A stretch of 64,000 nt of DNA from Halomonas sp. BDJS001 (GTDB lineage Bacteria > Pseudomonadota > Gammaproteobacteria > Pseudomonadales > Halomonadaceae). Location: positions 1,984,001 through 2,048,000 of the forward strand of contig NZ_CP110535.1 in NCBI RefSeq assembly GCF_026104355.1, in the 5' to 3' direction. Shown here in pieces: positions 42,563 through 51,042 of the stretch; the stretch's first letter is position 1; each line of letters starts with the position of its first letter. Made by a program: the position numbers and the translations under genes. The notes under the pieces are model-generated. The model did no database searches, was not told where the DNA came from, and saw only the letters and a list, made by a program, of their open reading frames with translations.

Positions 42563-43081
42563 ATGTCGATTACCGCGCATCAGGTAGTTACCTTGCACTA
42601 TGTTCTTAGCGACGTGCTCAACGATGGCAGCAAGCAGGTATTGGATGACTCCCTGGCGCGCAATAAGCCGCTAGAGTACCTGCATGGCCACGACAATATC
42701 GTGCCAGGGTTGGAGAAGGCGCTAGCAGGGCAAACTGTTGGCGCCGAGCTTAGCGTTCAACTAATGCCTGCGGATGCCTATGGTGTGCGTAACGAAGGTC
42801 TGGTGCAAGAAGTCAGCCGCGGCTCATTTGGTAACGCTGAGTTGGAACCGGGCAGCCGTTTTCAAACGGAGGGCGAAGCCGGGCCGCAAATTGTCACGGT
42901 GCTGGAAGTCGATGGCGATCGCGTCACCGTCGATACCAACCACCCCCTGGCCGGACGTACGCTGAACTATAAAGTGACTATTTTAGACGTGCGCGACGCT
43001 ACCCGTGCAGAGTTAGCCAAAGGCCATCCATTACCACCGGGTACCGAGCACAGCAAAGTCGAAGACCGCAAGGTGCTGTAG
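42563..43081 (+). CDS. slyD: FKBP-type peptidyl-prolyl isomerase, SlyD-like
   Basis: 172 residues from ATG 42563 (GAGGAG upstream; longer frame rejected). VVTLHYVLSDVLNDGSKQVLDDS, PLEYLHGHDNIVPGLEKALAG (FKBP core) and an insert-in-flap region (residues 70-130: ADAYGVRNEGLVQEVSRG) give the SlyD layout. It lacks the long His/Cys-rich metal-binding tail of E. coli SlyD. Cytosolic prolyl isomerase and chaperone. Confidence 0.9.
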   Translation: MSITAHQVVTLHYVLSDVLNDGSKQVLDDSLARNKPLEYLHGHDNIVPGLEKALAGQTVGAELSVQLMPADAYGVRNEGLVQEVSRGSFGNAELEPGSRFQTEGEAGPQIVTVLEVDGDRVTVDTNHPLAGRTLNYKVTILDVRDATRAELAKGHPLPPGTEHSKVEDRKVL

Positions 43082-43217
43082 TGCTGGCCAAAAATTGACG
43101 AGTATCAATTTCCTGTTTAACCACTTCTCCCTGCCTTGCTTAACTTGACCCAGGTCAGCATTCTTCCGCCCGTTAGTGACTAGTATGAACGCATACATCA
43201 CGGCGGGAGGATTCACC

Positions 43218-43340
43218 ATGTATTGGGATGACACAATTATCTTCGGCTTAGCCACCGTCGCGTTAGTAATCGCATTTATGGTGGGCTGGGTGGGCTTCGT
43301 GATTCGCGATCATCTACGCAAAGGTGGGCGTAAGAAGTAG
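43218..43340 (+). CDS. 40-residue single-pass membrane protein
   Basis: A short frame with GGAGG 7 bases upstream of ATG. It reads MYWDDTIIFGLATVALVIAF then MVGWVGFVIRDHLRKGGRKK and stops. One hydrophobic helix (about 7-30) is followed by a basic tail, the usual positive-inside pattern. The strong ribosome site, terminator downstream and good codon pattern support a real gene. Function unknown. Confidence 0.75.
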   Translation: MYWDDTIIFGLATVALVIAFMVGWVGFVIRDHLRKGGRKK

Positions 43341-43417
43341 CTTTCCCGGTTCATGTAAACCTTGTCAGGGGAGGGGGTTTGCTAGCTTAGTTTTACCAGC
43401 CTAGTAAGCCTCCTGTT

Positions 43418-43446
43418 GCCAGCCCACCTTGGGCTGGCTTTTTTTT
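43418..43446 (+). terminator. Intrinsic terminator
   Basis: GCCAGCCCA-CCT-TGGGCTGGC followed by eight T residues, downstream of the small membrane protein gene at 43218-43340. Confidence 0.92.
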
Positions 43447-43555
43447 GCCTGAAATGTACTGGTAAGTTGTATCCACTAGCGTGCATTGAGGAGTAATACA
43501 AGGCGTGCTCTGGTAAAGTTCTTTTATAAGAGTGAATTTACCAGGAAGCCATGCC

Positions 43556-44062
43556 ATGAACGCAGTTGCTTTACACCGCGGCCCATGGGGTCGTGCACGT
43601 GATCTGTTAGCGTGTGCATTAATCGTCGTGGGTATTGCCCTTCCCGCGGCTGCCTTCGCCCAGGCATTAAGCATAATCAATGGCGATGTCACTCAAAAGG
43701 TCGCGCTAAGTGATTTGCGTGCCATGTCTGACGATACGTTTACGCTCTACGATCCCTATCAAGGGCGCGATGTGGAGATGCAGGGCCTAGAGTTTCGCAC
43801 CTTTCTGATTGAACAGTTTGGCGAAGTGCCCCCGGCGCTTCACTTTACTGCCTGGGATGACTATGAAGTGACGCTTGAGGGGTGGGATGACCCCCGCTGG
43901 TACTTAATTACGAAGGAGGATGGTGACCCGCTTACCATCCGCACACGCGGCCCAGCTCGGCTCGTCGAGCGAGACTATACTAACGATAATCGTGATGTTG
44001 AGAACCTGCGTGATTTTGACGATTGGATCTGGATGATCCGCAGTATAGAGGCGAAGTGGTAA
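43556..44062 (+). CDS. Periplasmic molybdopterin-oxidoreductase-like (sulfite-oxidase-fold) protein
   Basis: 168 residues from ATG 43556. Signal peptide (LLACALIVVGIALPAAAFA). The mature part LSIINGDVTQKVALSDLRAM, YQGRDVEMQGLEFRTFLIEQ and LITKEDGDPLTIRTRGPARLV shows the pattern of small molybdopterin-binding-domain relatives without the cofactor-binding cysteine, so it is probably not a molybdoenzyme. Convergent with the cupredoxin/GGDEF/globin operon, which may imply a related signalling role. Confidence 0.7.
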   Translation: MNAVALHRGPWGRARDLLACALIVVGIALPAAAFAQALSIINGDVTQKVALSDLRAMSDDTFTLYDPYQGRDVEMQGLEFRTFLIEQFGEVPPALHFTAWDDYEVTLEGWDDPRWYLITKEDGDPLTIRTRGPARLVERDYTNDNRDVENLRDFDDWIWMIRSIEAKW

Positions 44063-44182
44063 CACCTAAACCTAAGTCGAGAGATTAGCCATCACTTCAG
44101 CTCCGCGTTTTTTCCTGCGCTTACGCGACTGCTGACAACGCGCTCTACCGGGTCAAAACGGTGGGTCATGACGGCTGGCAGG

Positions 44183-44650
44183 TTACTGAAAACGCATAAT
44201 GTCTGTGTACATCGGGGCGAGCCTGCCCAGCAGCTCATTCCGTGCGCCCAGGGGAATATCTTCTGCCTGCATTGCGGCATCAAGATATTCAACGACACGA
44301 TTAAAATGCACATCTGTCAGCCCCATATGTTGATGCGCTCGATCCATCGGCGGGCCTTCGTAGTGGCAGGGTCCATCGCTGATGTCACACAGTTGGGTGG
44401 CCAGGGATGCGGCAAATAGATCGATATTCGTGTTAGCAAAAAACACCACCACCTCGGGGTCATCCGCAATTCGGTATAAAAGATTCTCGACCACCGTATC
44501 GATAGTATCCTGCCCGCCAAGGCGCTCGTAAAGCGTTGCCGATTGAGTGGCTGTCTGATGAGTGCAGCCTGCGAGCGTAAGTGCGATTGCTGCAAAAATA
44601 ACCGCTATTAAATCACGGCGCGTACGATTGTATTTGCGTGGAAATCTCAT
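44183..44650 (-). CDS. Group-1 truncated hemoglobin, lipoprotein form
   Basis: 155 residues from ATG 44650. A lipoprotein signal (AVIFAAIALTLAGC) precedes a truncated-globin domain: ATLYERLGGQDTIDTVVENL, VVVFFANTN, LATQLCDISDGPCHYEG and the HQHMGLTDVHFNRVVEYL segment carrying the proximal heme His. TrHb1 proteins bind O2, NO or CO; export to the envelope is unusual. Last gene of the leftward operon, 10 bases after the DUF3034 gene. Confidence 0.88.
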   Translation of the reverse strand: MRFPRKYNRTRRDLIAVIFAAIALTLAGCTHQTATQSATLYERLGGQDTIDTVVENLLYRIADDPEVVVFFANTNIDLFAASLATQLCDISDGPCHYEGPPMDRAHQHMGLTDVHFNRVVEYLDAAMQAEDIPLGARNELLGRLAPMYTDIMRFQ

Positions 44651-44660
44651 AGCGCCCCGC

Positions 44661-45551
44661 TTAGAAAGCTGCTTGAAGTGAAAGATAGCCGCCGCGTTGG
44701 GAAGGTAGGCCGGCAATGTCCCCTAAGTCCAACCACGCGCCCGTGAGCGATAAATGCTTATTGAAGAAGTAAGCGCTGTAGAGACTTTGCCAATCATCTT
44801 CTTCAGCCACACTTAGGTTATCGGGTTTCTGGCGATACTCGGCGCCAACAATCCATTGCGGGGTAATAAAGACGCCCACGCTCCCCTCGGCCATCCACGA
44901 ACGCCCTTCCTGGTCACCGCCAAAACCAAGTAAACCGCCCTGGTTGGCATCGGTATTACGCAGGGTCGCGTTGAGCAGCACATTGCGCCCAGCAATCGCA
45001 CTAAATAGCAGCTTGCTGCCGCTAAGATACACGTCGGTGCCGCTTGTTTCATCAGCGCCCAGGGCGGTGGGAATAGTGCCATCAACCAGTCGCTTATGTT
45101 GCACCCCAAGGCTCCAAATGCCCCAAGGGTGATAGAGCACATCGCCGAGTAAGCGTACTTTCGCGCCATAAATATCCTGGCCTAGTTCGCCTCCCAGGGT
45201 TTCTAAATCAAGGGTTTGACGGGCCACGGAGACTTCAACACGATCATAAACATTCAGGCTGGCGCCGGTCACCGTCAATCTATAGTCGTCTACCCAAGCA
45301 CGAGTAGCGGCGGCAGTGGCGCCTATTTCCTGATCGCTTGCGGTGCTGGAAAGCACGGCCCAAGGTGATAAACCACCGCCAGCAGCCCCTTCAATAGCAC
45401 TTACCCCACCCGTACCTACAATACGGCTACCGGCAAAAGAGGGTGTGGCGGCAAGCGCTAAACAGACCGCTAAGCAAGGCGAAAGACAACCAGAGAAGGA
45501 GTGCCGAAAGGTTGAATGGGGCAGTGAAAACATAGATTGAAATACCCTCAT
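44661..45551 (-). CDS. DUF3034 outer-membrane/periplasmic protein
   Basis: 296 residues with an N-terminal signal (CLAVCLALAATPSFAG). GSRIVGTGGVSAIEGAAGGG, LSPWAVLSS, and the repeated amphipathic beta strands ending GGYLSLQAAF (terminal Phe) fit a DUF3034 beta-barrel. Terminal phenylalanine is the outer-membrane insertion signal. Overlaps the GGDEF-EAL gene by 4 bases (ATGA) and precedes the globin gene, so the three are translationally linked. Confidence 0.88.
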   Translation of the reverse strand: MRVFQSMFSLPHSTFRHSFSGCLSPCLAVCLALAATPSFAGSRIVGTGGVSAIEGAAGGGLSPWAVLSSTASDQEIGATAAATRAWVDDYRLTVTGASLNVYDRVEVSVARQTLDLETLGGELGQDIYGAKVRLLGDVLYHPWGIWSLGVQHKRLVDGTIPTALGADETSGTDVYLSGSKLLFSAIAGRNVLLNATLRNTDANQGGLLGFGGDQEGRSWMAEGSVGVFITPQWIVGAEYRQKPDNLSVAEEDDWQSLYSAYFFNKHLSLTGAWLDLGDIAGLPSQRGGYLSLQAAF

Positions 45552-47917
45552 GGCTTTCTCTGGAGCGTCTTGAGTATGGATGACATCGGGTGGGGAAGTG
45601 ACAGTGGGGTAAAGTTATCCAACCATGCGGGGAGTTCATCCGCTGGCATGGGTTTAGCAACCCAATACCCTTGTAAATAGTCACAGCCCAGCTTGCTTAA
45701 CAGCTCGGCGCTGGCGCGATTCTCAACACCCTCGGCCACTAAACGCAGTCCTAAACTGTGGCCCATTTCGATGGTCGAACTGACGATGGTTAAGTCATCT
45801 TTCTGGGAGTCGATCGCCAGCACGAAAGACTTATCGATCTTGAGTTCATCTACGGGCAGGCGTTTGATTTGCGCGAGGGAAGAGTAGCCAGTGCCGTAAT
45901 CGTCAATCGCGATACGCAGCCCGAGTTGGTTGAGCTCCATTAACGTGGACATGGCTGCATCAACGTCCTGCATAACGGCACTTTCAGTGACTTCGATACT
46001 CAGGCGGGCAGGGGAAAGGCGATAGCGTTCAAGTAAACTGGCCAAATAAGCCGCCAATTGGCGATCCACCACATCACTGGCGGATAGATTAACCGCTACC
46101 GATAAGTGATAGCCACGCTGCTGCCAGGCATGCAATTGAGCGCAGACATTGGCTAACATCCAGTGGCTAAGCATGCCGATGCTTCCCGAGCGCTCGGCCA
46201 AGCTAATGAACTCATCGGGGGGCACAAATCCTAACGACGGGTGACGCCAGCGCATCAACGCTTCGCACTGATCGACACGGCCGTTACGGGTGTCTACTTT
46301 GGGCTGGTAGGCCATCCACAGTTCACCGTTGCCCACTGCATACTGTAGATCGCGAATCAGGGTGAGCTGGCGCAAATGGTGCTCATCCTGCCCCTCCAGA
46401 TAGCGTTGATGAGGGTGCCGGTGACGTCGCGCCATATCCAGTGCTATATCGGATCGCCGCAGCAATAGTTGTGGGCTGTCGCCATGGTCGGGGTAGTTGG
46501 TTTCGCCTGCAGAAAGGGAGGGTGTAATGGGGGATTTATCAAGATCGATAGGATGGTGCAGCGACGTGAAAAGTCGGGTACGCCAGGCAAAGTCGCTTCT
46601 TGACTGCTTGACGACCAGTAGCAGCTCGTCACCGTCAAGCCGGTAGGCTGTGCTCTCCGAGCCATCAAAGTGCTGCAAGCGCTTGGCCAGGGTGACCAGC
46701 ACGTGATCCCCCAGTGCATAGCCGAAGGTGTCGTTAATGTCGCGAAAGTTGTTAATTGCCAGGCGCAGAAGGGTAAACGGCTCACCGCGTTTGATCAAAA
46801 GGCTGATATCTTCCTGGGCGCTGATGCGATTAGGCAGGTCGGTGAGTAAATCGTGACGGGACTGATGATGAAGAGTGAACTCACGCTGAGCGATGCCCTC
46901 CTGCATAGCCATTAGCGTCGATGCCAGAAGCCCGGTTTCGCTCCGCTCAGTACCGACCGGTAACTCAGTGAAACGCTCACCGCGCCCAATGCGCTGAGCC
47001 GCTTTCGCCAGTTCCATTAGTGGTTTGCTCATGCTGCGCGCGCTCCACATGGCAATGAGCACGGTAAACAGCAGAATCAGGGCGATGATGCCAAGCAGTT
47101 GCCATTGCAATGAGCGGTATGCGCCAAGCAGCTCGTTGCGTGAGAGTTGTAACAGCGCATAGGTATGGTTGGCGTCGTCTGAATAGAGCTGGCTCGCGTA
47201 GGTTAGATATTCTGCATCCGGCGTCATCTGGCTGTGTAGGGCATACTCGCCTTCGATTAACTCGTCACCACGTTCGCTCATTAACTCCAGAGCCAATTGC
47301 CCAGGGTGAGAGCTGGCTAGGTAGCTGATTTCGCCGTTGTCGCGATAGTTAACTACGCTAATGTCCAACCCGGTTAGCGCATTAATCTCTTCTGTTACCG
47401 CTTCATTAATTAAAAAGCCCATACCCACCCAGCCAATCAGGTTGGGAGCGCGCACCGGGAGCAAGGCGAATTCATAAGGCTGACCCTCGGTGATGACGAC
47501 GCTAACAGCTTGGCCCTCTTGGCGAGCCCGGTCAAAGAGCTGCGGGAAAGGCATCGGGCTATTTTGTGGATGATGGCTGCTCGCCAGGATGTGCCCATCC
47601 AGACCGCTGAGTAACACGATATCTGCCTTGGCTCGATCACCATGGTTGGCCAGCACGGAGTAAAGCGTCTCGGTATCCTGGGTGGAAACGGCGCTTTTAA
47701 AACCAAAGTCATCGGCGAGAATAGCAACGTTATTGGTTAACTGTTCACCGCGCACGTCCAGCAGCTGTGCTAATACATTGGCACCCACTTCTAAATGTTG
47801 GGATCCTTTGGCAATAACATCGTTTTGAGTCGCGCGAAGGAATGCCACTCCGGTGGCGAGTTGCGAGACAATCACCACGGTCAGCAGTACGAGCATCAAG
47901 CGCGTTCTAAAGCGCAT
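45548..47917 (-). CDS. Membrane-bound GGDEF-EAL phosphodiesterase with periplasmic sensor
   Basis: 789 residues. An N-terminal helix, a periplasmic Cache-like double domain (about 30-270: NVLAQLLDVRGEQLTNNVAI, VLLSGLDGHILASSHHP), a second helix (LLGIIALILLFTVLIAMWS), a HAMP linker, a GGDEF domain with degenerate motif (RLDGDELLLV) and an EAL domain (QCEALMRWRHP, DDYGTGYSSLAQI, LKIDKSFVLAID, LVAEGVEN). It is likely an active c-di-GMP phosphodiesterase responding to a periplasmic signal. Overlaps the DUF3034 gene by ATGA; GAGG before its ATG. Confidence 0.93.
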   Translation of the reverse strand: MRFRTRLMLVLLTVVIVSQLATGVAFLRATQNDVIAKGSQHLEVGANVLAQLLDVRGEQLTNNVAILADDFGFKSAVSTQDTETLYSVLANHGDRAKADIVLLSGLDGHILASSHHPQNSPMPFPQLFDRARQEGQAVSVVITEGQPYEFALLPVRAPNLIGWVGMGFLINEAVTEEINALTGLDISVVNYRDNGEISYLASSHPGQLALELMSERGDELIEGEYALHSQMTPDAEYLTYASQLYSDDANHTYALLQLSRNELLGAYRSLQWQLLGIIALILLFTVLIAMWSARSMSKPLMELAKAAQRIGRGERFTELPVGTERSETGLLASTLMAMQEGIAQREFTLHHQSRHDLLTDLPNRISAQEDISLLIKRGEPFTLLRLAINNFRDINDTFGYALGDHVLVTLAKRLQHFDGSESTAYRLDGDELLLVVKQSRSDFAWRTRLFTSLHHPIDLDKSPITPSLSAGETNYPDHGDSPQLLLRRSDIALDMARRHRHPHQRYLEGQDEHHLRQLTLIRDLQYAVGNGELWMAYQPKVDTRNGRVDQCEALMRWRHPSLGFVPPDEFISLAERSGSIGMLSHWMLANVCAQLHAWQQRGYHLSVAVNLSASDVVDRQLAAYLASLLERYRLSPARLSIEVTESAVMQDVDAAMSTLMELNQLGLRIAIDDYGTGYSSLAQIKRLPVDELKIDKSFVLAIDSQKDDLTIVSSTIEMGHSLGLRLVAEGVENRASAELLSKLGCDYLQGYWVAKPMPADELPAWLDNFTPLSLPHPMSSILKTLQRKP

Positions 47918-47967
47918 AGCAACCTCACTAAGTGGCTGATCGCCATCTCTTGAACACGGGTAAGGGC

Positions 47968-48669
47968 TTAAGTGGCATCTCTAAAGCGCTGTTGAAGGGG
48001 CGAGAGCGTTGGCGCTGGAGGTGGTAGTGCGTTGAGTTCTAAACTGACTTCCAACTGGTCGTTATCGGTAATGATGCCTTCCCACCAAACTTGCTGGCTG
48101 TCATCAAGTCGTGGGTGCCACACGCGCACACGATGCTCTCCAACTGGCAGCGTGGGCAGGATAAGTACGCCTTCAGCGCCCGTTGTCGCCGTGTAAGGGG
48201 CGTCGCTAACAACAATAAAAGCCTGCATATGGTCGTGAATATTGCATCCCAAAACGACTATACCGGGTTGGTCGAAGTGAACCGCTGGCGGCGTTTCTTT
48301 CAGGTAGAGATTTAAATCGAAGGTTTTGGCCGGTGAAAAAGAGTAGACGTGATGACGGGTGGTGTCTTGGTTGGGAAATGCCACATGGCTGCCGGTAGGA
48401 ACGGTTAATACCTTAGGGTGAAAGGCAGCATCGCGCTGATAAATGTTCTCCTCTTGGGGAGAGTTGCCTGCTGCCGAATCGTAGTAAACCTCAACGACTG
48501 CGTGCTCAAGCGGTTGGCCATCAGCACTGCTTATGGCTATTTGCGCAGCGTTAGCGTTAGGGACAAGCAGGGTGATTACCAGCAGTGCCAATAGCGGGGC
48601 TGCGTATGCGGTGATAAACCCGCTAAAAGGGCGATGTTGTAGTGTTGGCTGTGGCATTGAGGTCGACAT
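47968..48669 (-). CDS. Cupredoxin-like periplasmic protein (methylamine-utilisation type)
   Basis: 233 residues with a signal sequence ending PNANAAQ. TVPTGSHVAFPNQDTTRHHV and VLGCNIHDHM carry the type-1 copper ligands (His, then Cys-x2-His-x-x-Met/His). The rest has plastocyanin-like beta strands and a C-terminal carboxypeptidase-regulatory-like strand. Such proteins are often mis-named methylamine utilisation proteins. A copper electron carrier or sensor is plausible. First gene of the operon with GGDEF-EAL, DUF3034 and globin; start may be the ATG four codons in. Confidence 0.85.
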   Translation of the reverse strand: MSTSMPQPTLQHRPFSGFITAYAAPLLALLVITLLVPNANAAQIAISSADGQPLEHAVVEVYYDSAAGNSPQEENIYQRDAAFHPKVLTVPTGSHVAFPNQDTTRHHVYSFSPAKTFDLNLYLKETPPAVHFDQPGIVVLGCNIHDHMQAFIVVSDAPYTATTGAEGVLILPTLPVGEHRVRVWHPRLDDSQQVWWEGIITDNDQLEVSLELNALPPPAPTLSPLQQRFRDAT

Positions 48670-48868
48670 CCCGCATTAAGATAGCAAAGCGTTAAGCCTA
48701 ATAGTGGATGGATTGTGCAGGAAAGTCATGCGTTTGGCTTAACGGTAAGCCAACACTTGCCAAAAAGAGTAAACAATAGGGAAAGCACACCTGCGGAGTG
48801 GCGCTATTGAGATGTCGTGGTTAAAGTGAATATTAAGAAACGGTGTTCGTTAACTGCGGAGAAGAGAG

Positions 48869-49225
48869 ATGAACAACGATGCAAAGCCAACCCTATTAAA
48901 GCAGCGCCGCTCTCGTCGGCAGGTGTTAACCAGTTTAGGCTTGGGCGCGGCGGCACTCTATGTGGCTCCTACATTGCTGTCGATGAATCAAGCGCAGGCT
49001 CATGATCATCGCTCTAGGCATAGTGGCCAACATAGAGGTCATTCCAGGCCTGGCTATTCAAGACCCAGCTATTCAAGACCCAGCTATTCAAAACCCCGCT
49101 ACTCAAGACCCAGCTATTCTAGGCCTGATTATTCACGCCCCTACGGACGTCGTGAACGTCGACGCTGGGAGCGCGATGGGGTGATTGAATTGCGCATTAG
49201 CCGGCTACTTCCGCATCGCTGGTGA
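48869..49225 (+). CDS. Twin-arginine-signal protein with YSRPS tandem repeats
   Basis: 118 residues. Tat-type signal SRRQVLTSLGLGAAALYVAP (15-34) with likely cleavage after NQAQA (44). The mature part is very basic with several His, then six 15-base DNA repeats (49049-49140) encoding YSRPS/YSKPR/YSRPD pentapeptides, and a tail GRRERRRWERD... ending LLPHRW. No family recognised. The stop TGA is followed after two bases by the ATG of the HPr-kinase-like gene, so the pair is coupled. Ser/Tyr in the repeats are possible targets of that kinase; inference. Confidence 0.75.
   Translation: MNNDAKPTLLKQRRSRRQVLTSLGLGAAALYVAPTLLSMNQAQAHDHRSRHSGQHRGHSRPGYSRPSYSRPSYSKPRYSRPSYSRPDYSRPYGRRERRRWERDGVIELRISRLLPHRW
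49049..49140 (+). repeat. Coding tandem repeat, 15-bp unit
   Basis: Six near-identical 15-base units around AGCTATTCAAGACCC encode the YSRPS-type pentapeptides of the Tat-signal protein. Differences between units are mainly at third codon positions, so the peptide is under selection. Confidence 0.85.
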
Positions 49226-49227
49226 TA

Positions 49228-50442
49228 ATGGCCATGAGCTCAGTGACTGACTATTCGCTTCCCGGTATAGGCCCCTGTATCCGACTGGTAGGAGCGCAGC
49301 CATTGTTGCCCGTTCTTCAAGCGGCGATGCCCGGCTGGGCATTAACGGAGTGCCCACGCCAAGCTGTTGAGCCTGATATCTGCGTTTGGCAGCAAGAAGG
49401 GGGCTACTGGCAACAGGCGAGTGCACTGCCCAGCGGCATGTGGCTTGAAACGGCAGTAGGGGCAGCCTGTAGTGTTATTGCAGATGTAGCGGGTGCTTTT
49501 TTGCGTCAACACCCTCACTATATTGGGTTGCACTGTGGCTCTGCTGAGATCAATGGTCAGCTAGTGATTTTCCCTGAATCGCACCGTGCCGGTAAAAGTA
49601 CGCTGACGTCTGCGTTTGCGGCCACAGGGTATCGAGTATTCGGTGACGACGTGGTGGCATTAACGCCTGAAGGAGAAGGTGTGTCGCTTGGCATTGCGCC
49701 AAGGCTTCGTTTGCCACTCCCCGATGCTATTAATGCCGGATTTCAGGATTTTGTCAGCGCACATCAAGGCCCAAGCGATCACCGCTACGGTTATTTAGCG
49801 CTGGATGAAAGGCTACTGGCGAACCATGGTGTGAAGCGGCCCATAGGCGCAATTATATTAATTGACCGTGACAATAGTGTCACTACTCCCAAATTATCAT
49901 CGCTTCAGCACGGGGAGGGGTTATGGCAACTGCTAAAGCAGAACTTTGCTGATACGCTTTCCGAACAGGTACTGATCACCAAGTTTTTGCCCTTGGTTCA
50001 GCGTATTCCCTGTTTTTTACTGCGCTACTCAGATGCTTACCAAGCAGCAGAGTTCGTAGGTCGCGAGCTTAAGCGGGCGCTACAAGACCAACCATCAACT
50101 TACATATCACCTTCACAGGCAGCGCCAATTCCTGAAGCAGCTGCACTGGAGAGGAGTGATCAGCGTTGTTGGCGGGCATGTAAAGCGGCCTATGAATACC
50201 CCTTGGGAGATGAACTATTTGTGATTGTCGAAGATGGTGGTGCGATTCACCGCCTGAATGTCACTAGCCGCGCCGTGTGGCTGCTACTGCAAAATGAAGC
50301 ACTGGATATAGACGAACTAAGTAAAACATTGGCCGAGTTTTTTATGCCGGTTTCCCTTGAGCAGGTTTTCAAAGATATGTCTTTATTACTTGGCCAGTTT
50401 TGGGCGGTCGGTTTAATTGAGCCGGTTATTTGTCCACGCTAA
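49228..50442 (+). CDS. HPr-kinase-like domain fused to PqqD-like domain
   Basis: 404 residues from ATG 49228 (TGATAATG junction with the repeat protein; ATG 49234 possible). P-loop PESHRAGKSTLTSAF (about 116-130), Asp pair FGDDVVAL (140-141) and PRLRLPLPD resemble HPr kinase C-terminal domain proteins. The C-terminal 70 residues (HRLNVTSRAVWLLLQNEALD then IDELSKTLAEFF) match the PqqD fold that binds precursor peptides in RiPP pathways. The upstream repeat protein may be the substrate. Related HprK-rel systems exist; a fused kinase-PqqD with this partner is not one I can name. Confidence 0.82.
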   Translation: MAMSSVTDYSLPGIGPCIRLVGAQPLLPVLQAAMPGWALTECPRQAVEPDICVWQQEGGYWQQASALPSGMWLETAVGAACSVIADVAGAFLRQHPHYIGLHCGSAEINGQLVIFPESHRAGKSTLTSAFAATGYRVFGDDVVALTPEGEGVSLGIAPRLRLPLPDAINAGFQDFVSAHQGPSDHRYGYLALDERLLANHGVKRPIGAIILIDRDNSVTTPKLSSLQHGEGLWQLLKQNFADTLSEQVLITKFLPLVQRIPCFLLRYSDAYQAAEFVGRELKRALQDQPSTYISPSQAAPIPEAAALERSDQRCWRACKAAYEYPLGDELFVIVEDGGAIHRLNVTSRAVWLLLQNEALDIDELSKTLAEFFMPVSLEQVFKDMSLLLGQFWAVGLIEPVICPR

Positions 50443-50451
50443 GTGTCCCTG

Positions 50452-51042
50452 TTAACGGCTTGTTTGCCGCCAAGTATCCCGCCAGGCGTGCATGATCCGC
50501 TCCGGGTACCAGGTTTCGCCCAAGCTGCCGTTGTAGCGGGCTAGCGCGCGGGTAAAGTCGCCGTTCTCGATAGCGAGGTAGTGCGCCAAAATTGTACAGC
50601 CATAGCGCAGATTGCGCGGCGGGTAGGTTAAGTCGTCAATCGGCAGGCCAAGTTCGCTGACCCAGAACGGCATGATTTGCATCAAGCCAACTGCGCCTGC
50701 CGAGGAGATAGCATCCGCTTTGAATGCGCTCTCTACCTGGATTAGCGCTAATACCAACTCCGGCGGTAAGCCTGCCAGCCTGGCTTCCTGGTAGATGCGT
50801 GTGAGCAGTGTCTGGCGCTGTGCGGCATCATCCATAAAACGAGCCAGCGGCGTGTCCATACGTTCACGCCACTGGCGCGCTGCCCACTGCTGTTGAGGCG
50901 TCTGATGCTGCTGATTGGCAGACTCAAGCGTGGGACGCAGGGTTTGGGGTAACGGCTGAGCAGCTACTAGGTTTGTGGCTACAAGCCCAGCACTGCTCAG
51001 CAATACCCCGCTAAGCGTTACTGCCTTAGCTAGCTTTCTCAC
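50452..51042 (-). CDS. Lytic transglycosylase (SLT family)
   Basis: 196 residues from GTG 51042, which overlaps the end of proS; the longer frame would lie inside proS. Signal peptide ([23 protein letters not shown]). Catalytic [27 protein letters not shown] (ES, GLMQ and Glu) and [10 protein letters not shown] (N-x) are the SLT family 1 motifs. Cleaves peptidoglycan glycan strands to anhydro-muropeptides, linking to AmpG recycling. Convergent with the HPr-kinase-like gene, 9 bases apart. Confidence 0.9.
   Translation of the reverse strand: MRKLAKAVTLSGVLLSSAGLVATNLVAAQPLPQTLRPTLESANQQHQTPQQQWAARQWRERMDTPLARFMDDAAQRQTLLTRIYQEARLAGLPPELVLALIQVESAFKADAISSAGAVGLMQIMPFWVSELGLPIDDLTYPPRNLRYGCTILAHYLAIENGDFTRALARYNGSLGETWYPERIMHAWRDTWRQTSR

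Noticed and set aside
49049-49140. Short regular repeats that could be taken for a CRISPR or minisatellite
   Set aside because: The 15-base units are in frame, encode a pentapeptide, have no unique spacers and lie inside a clear gene.
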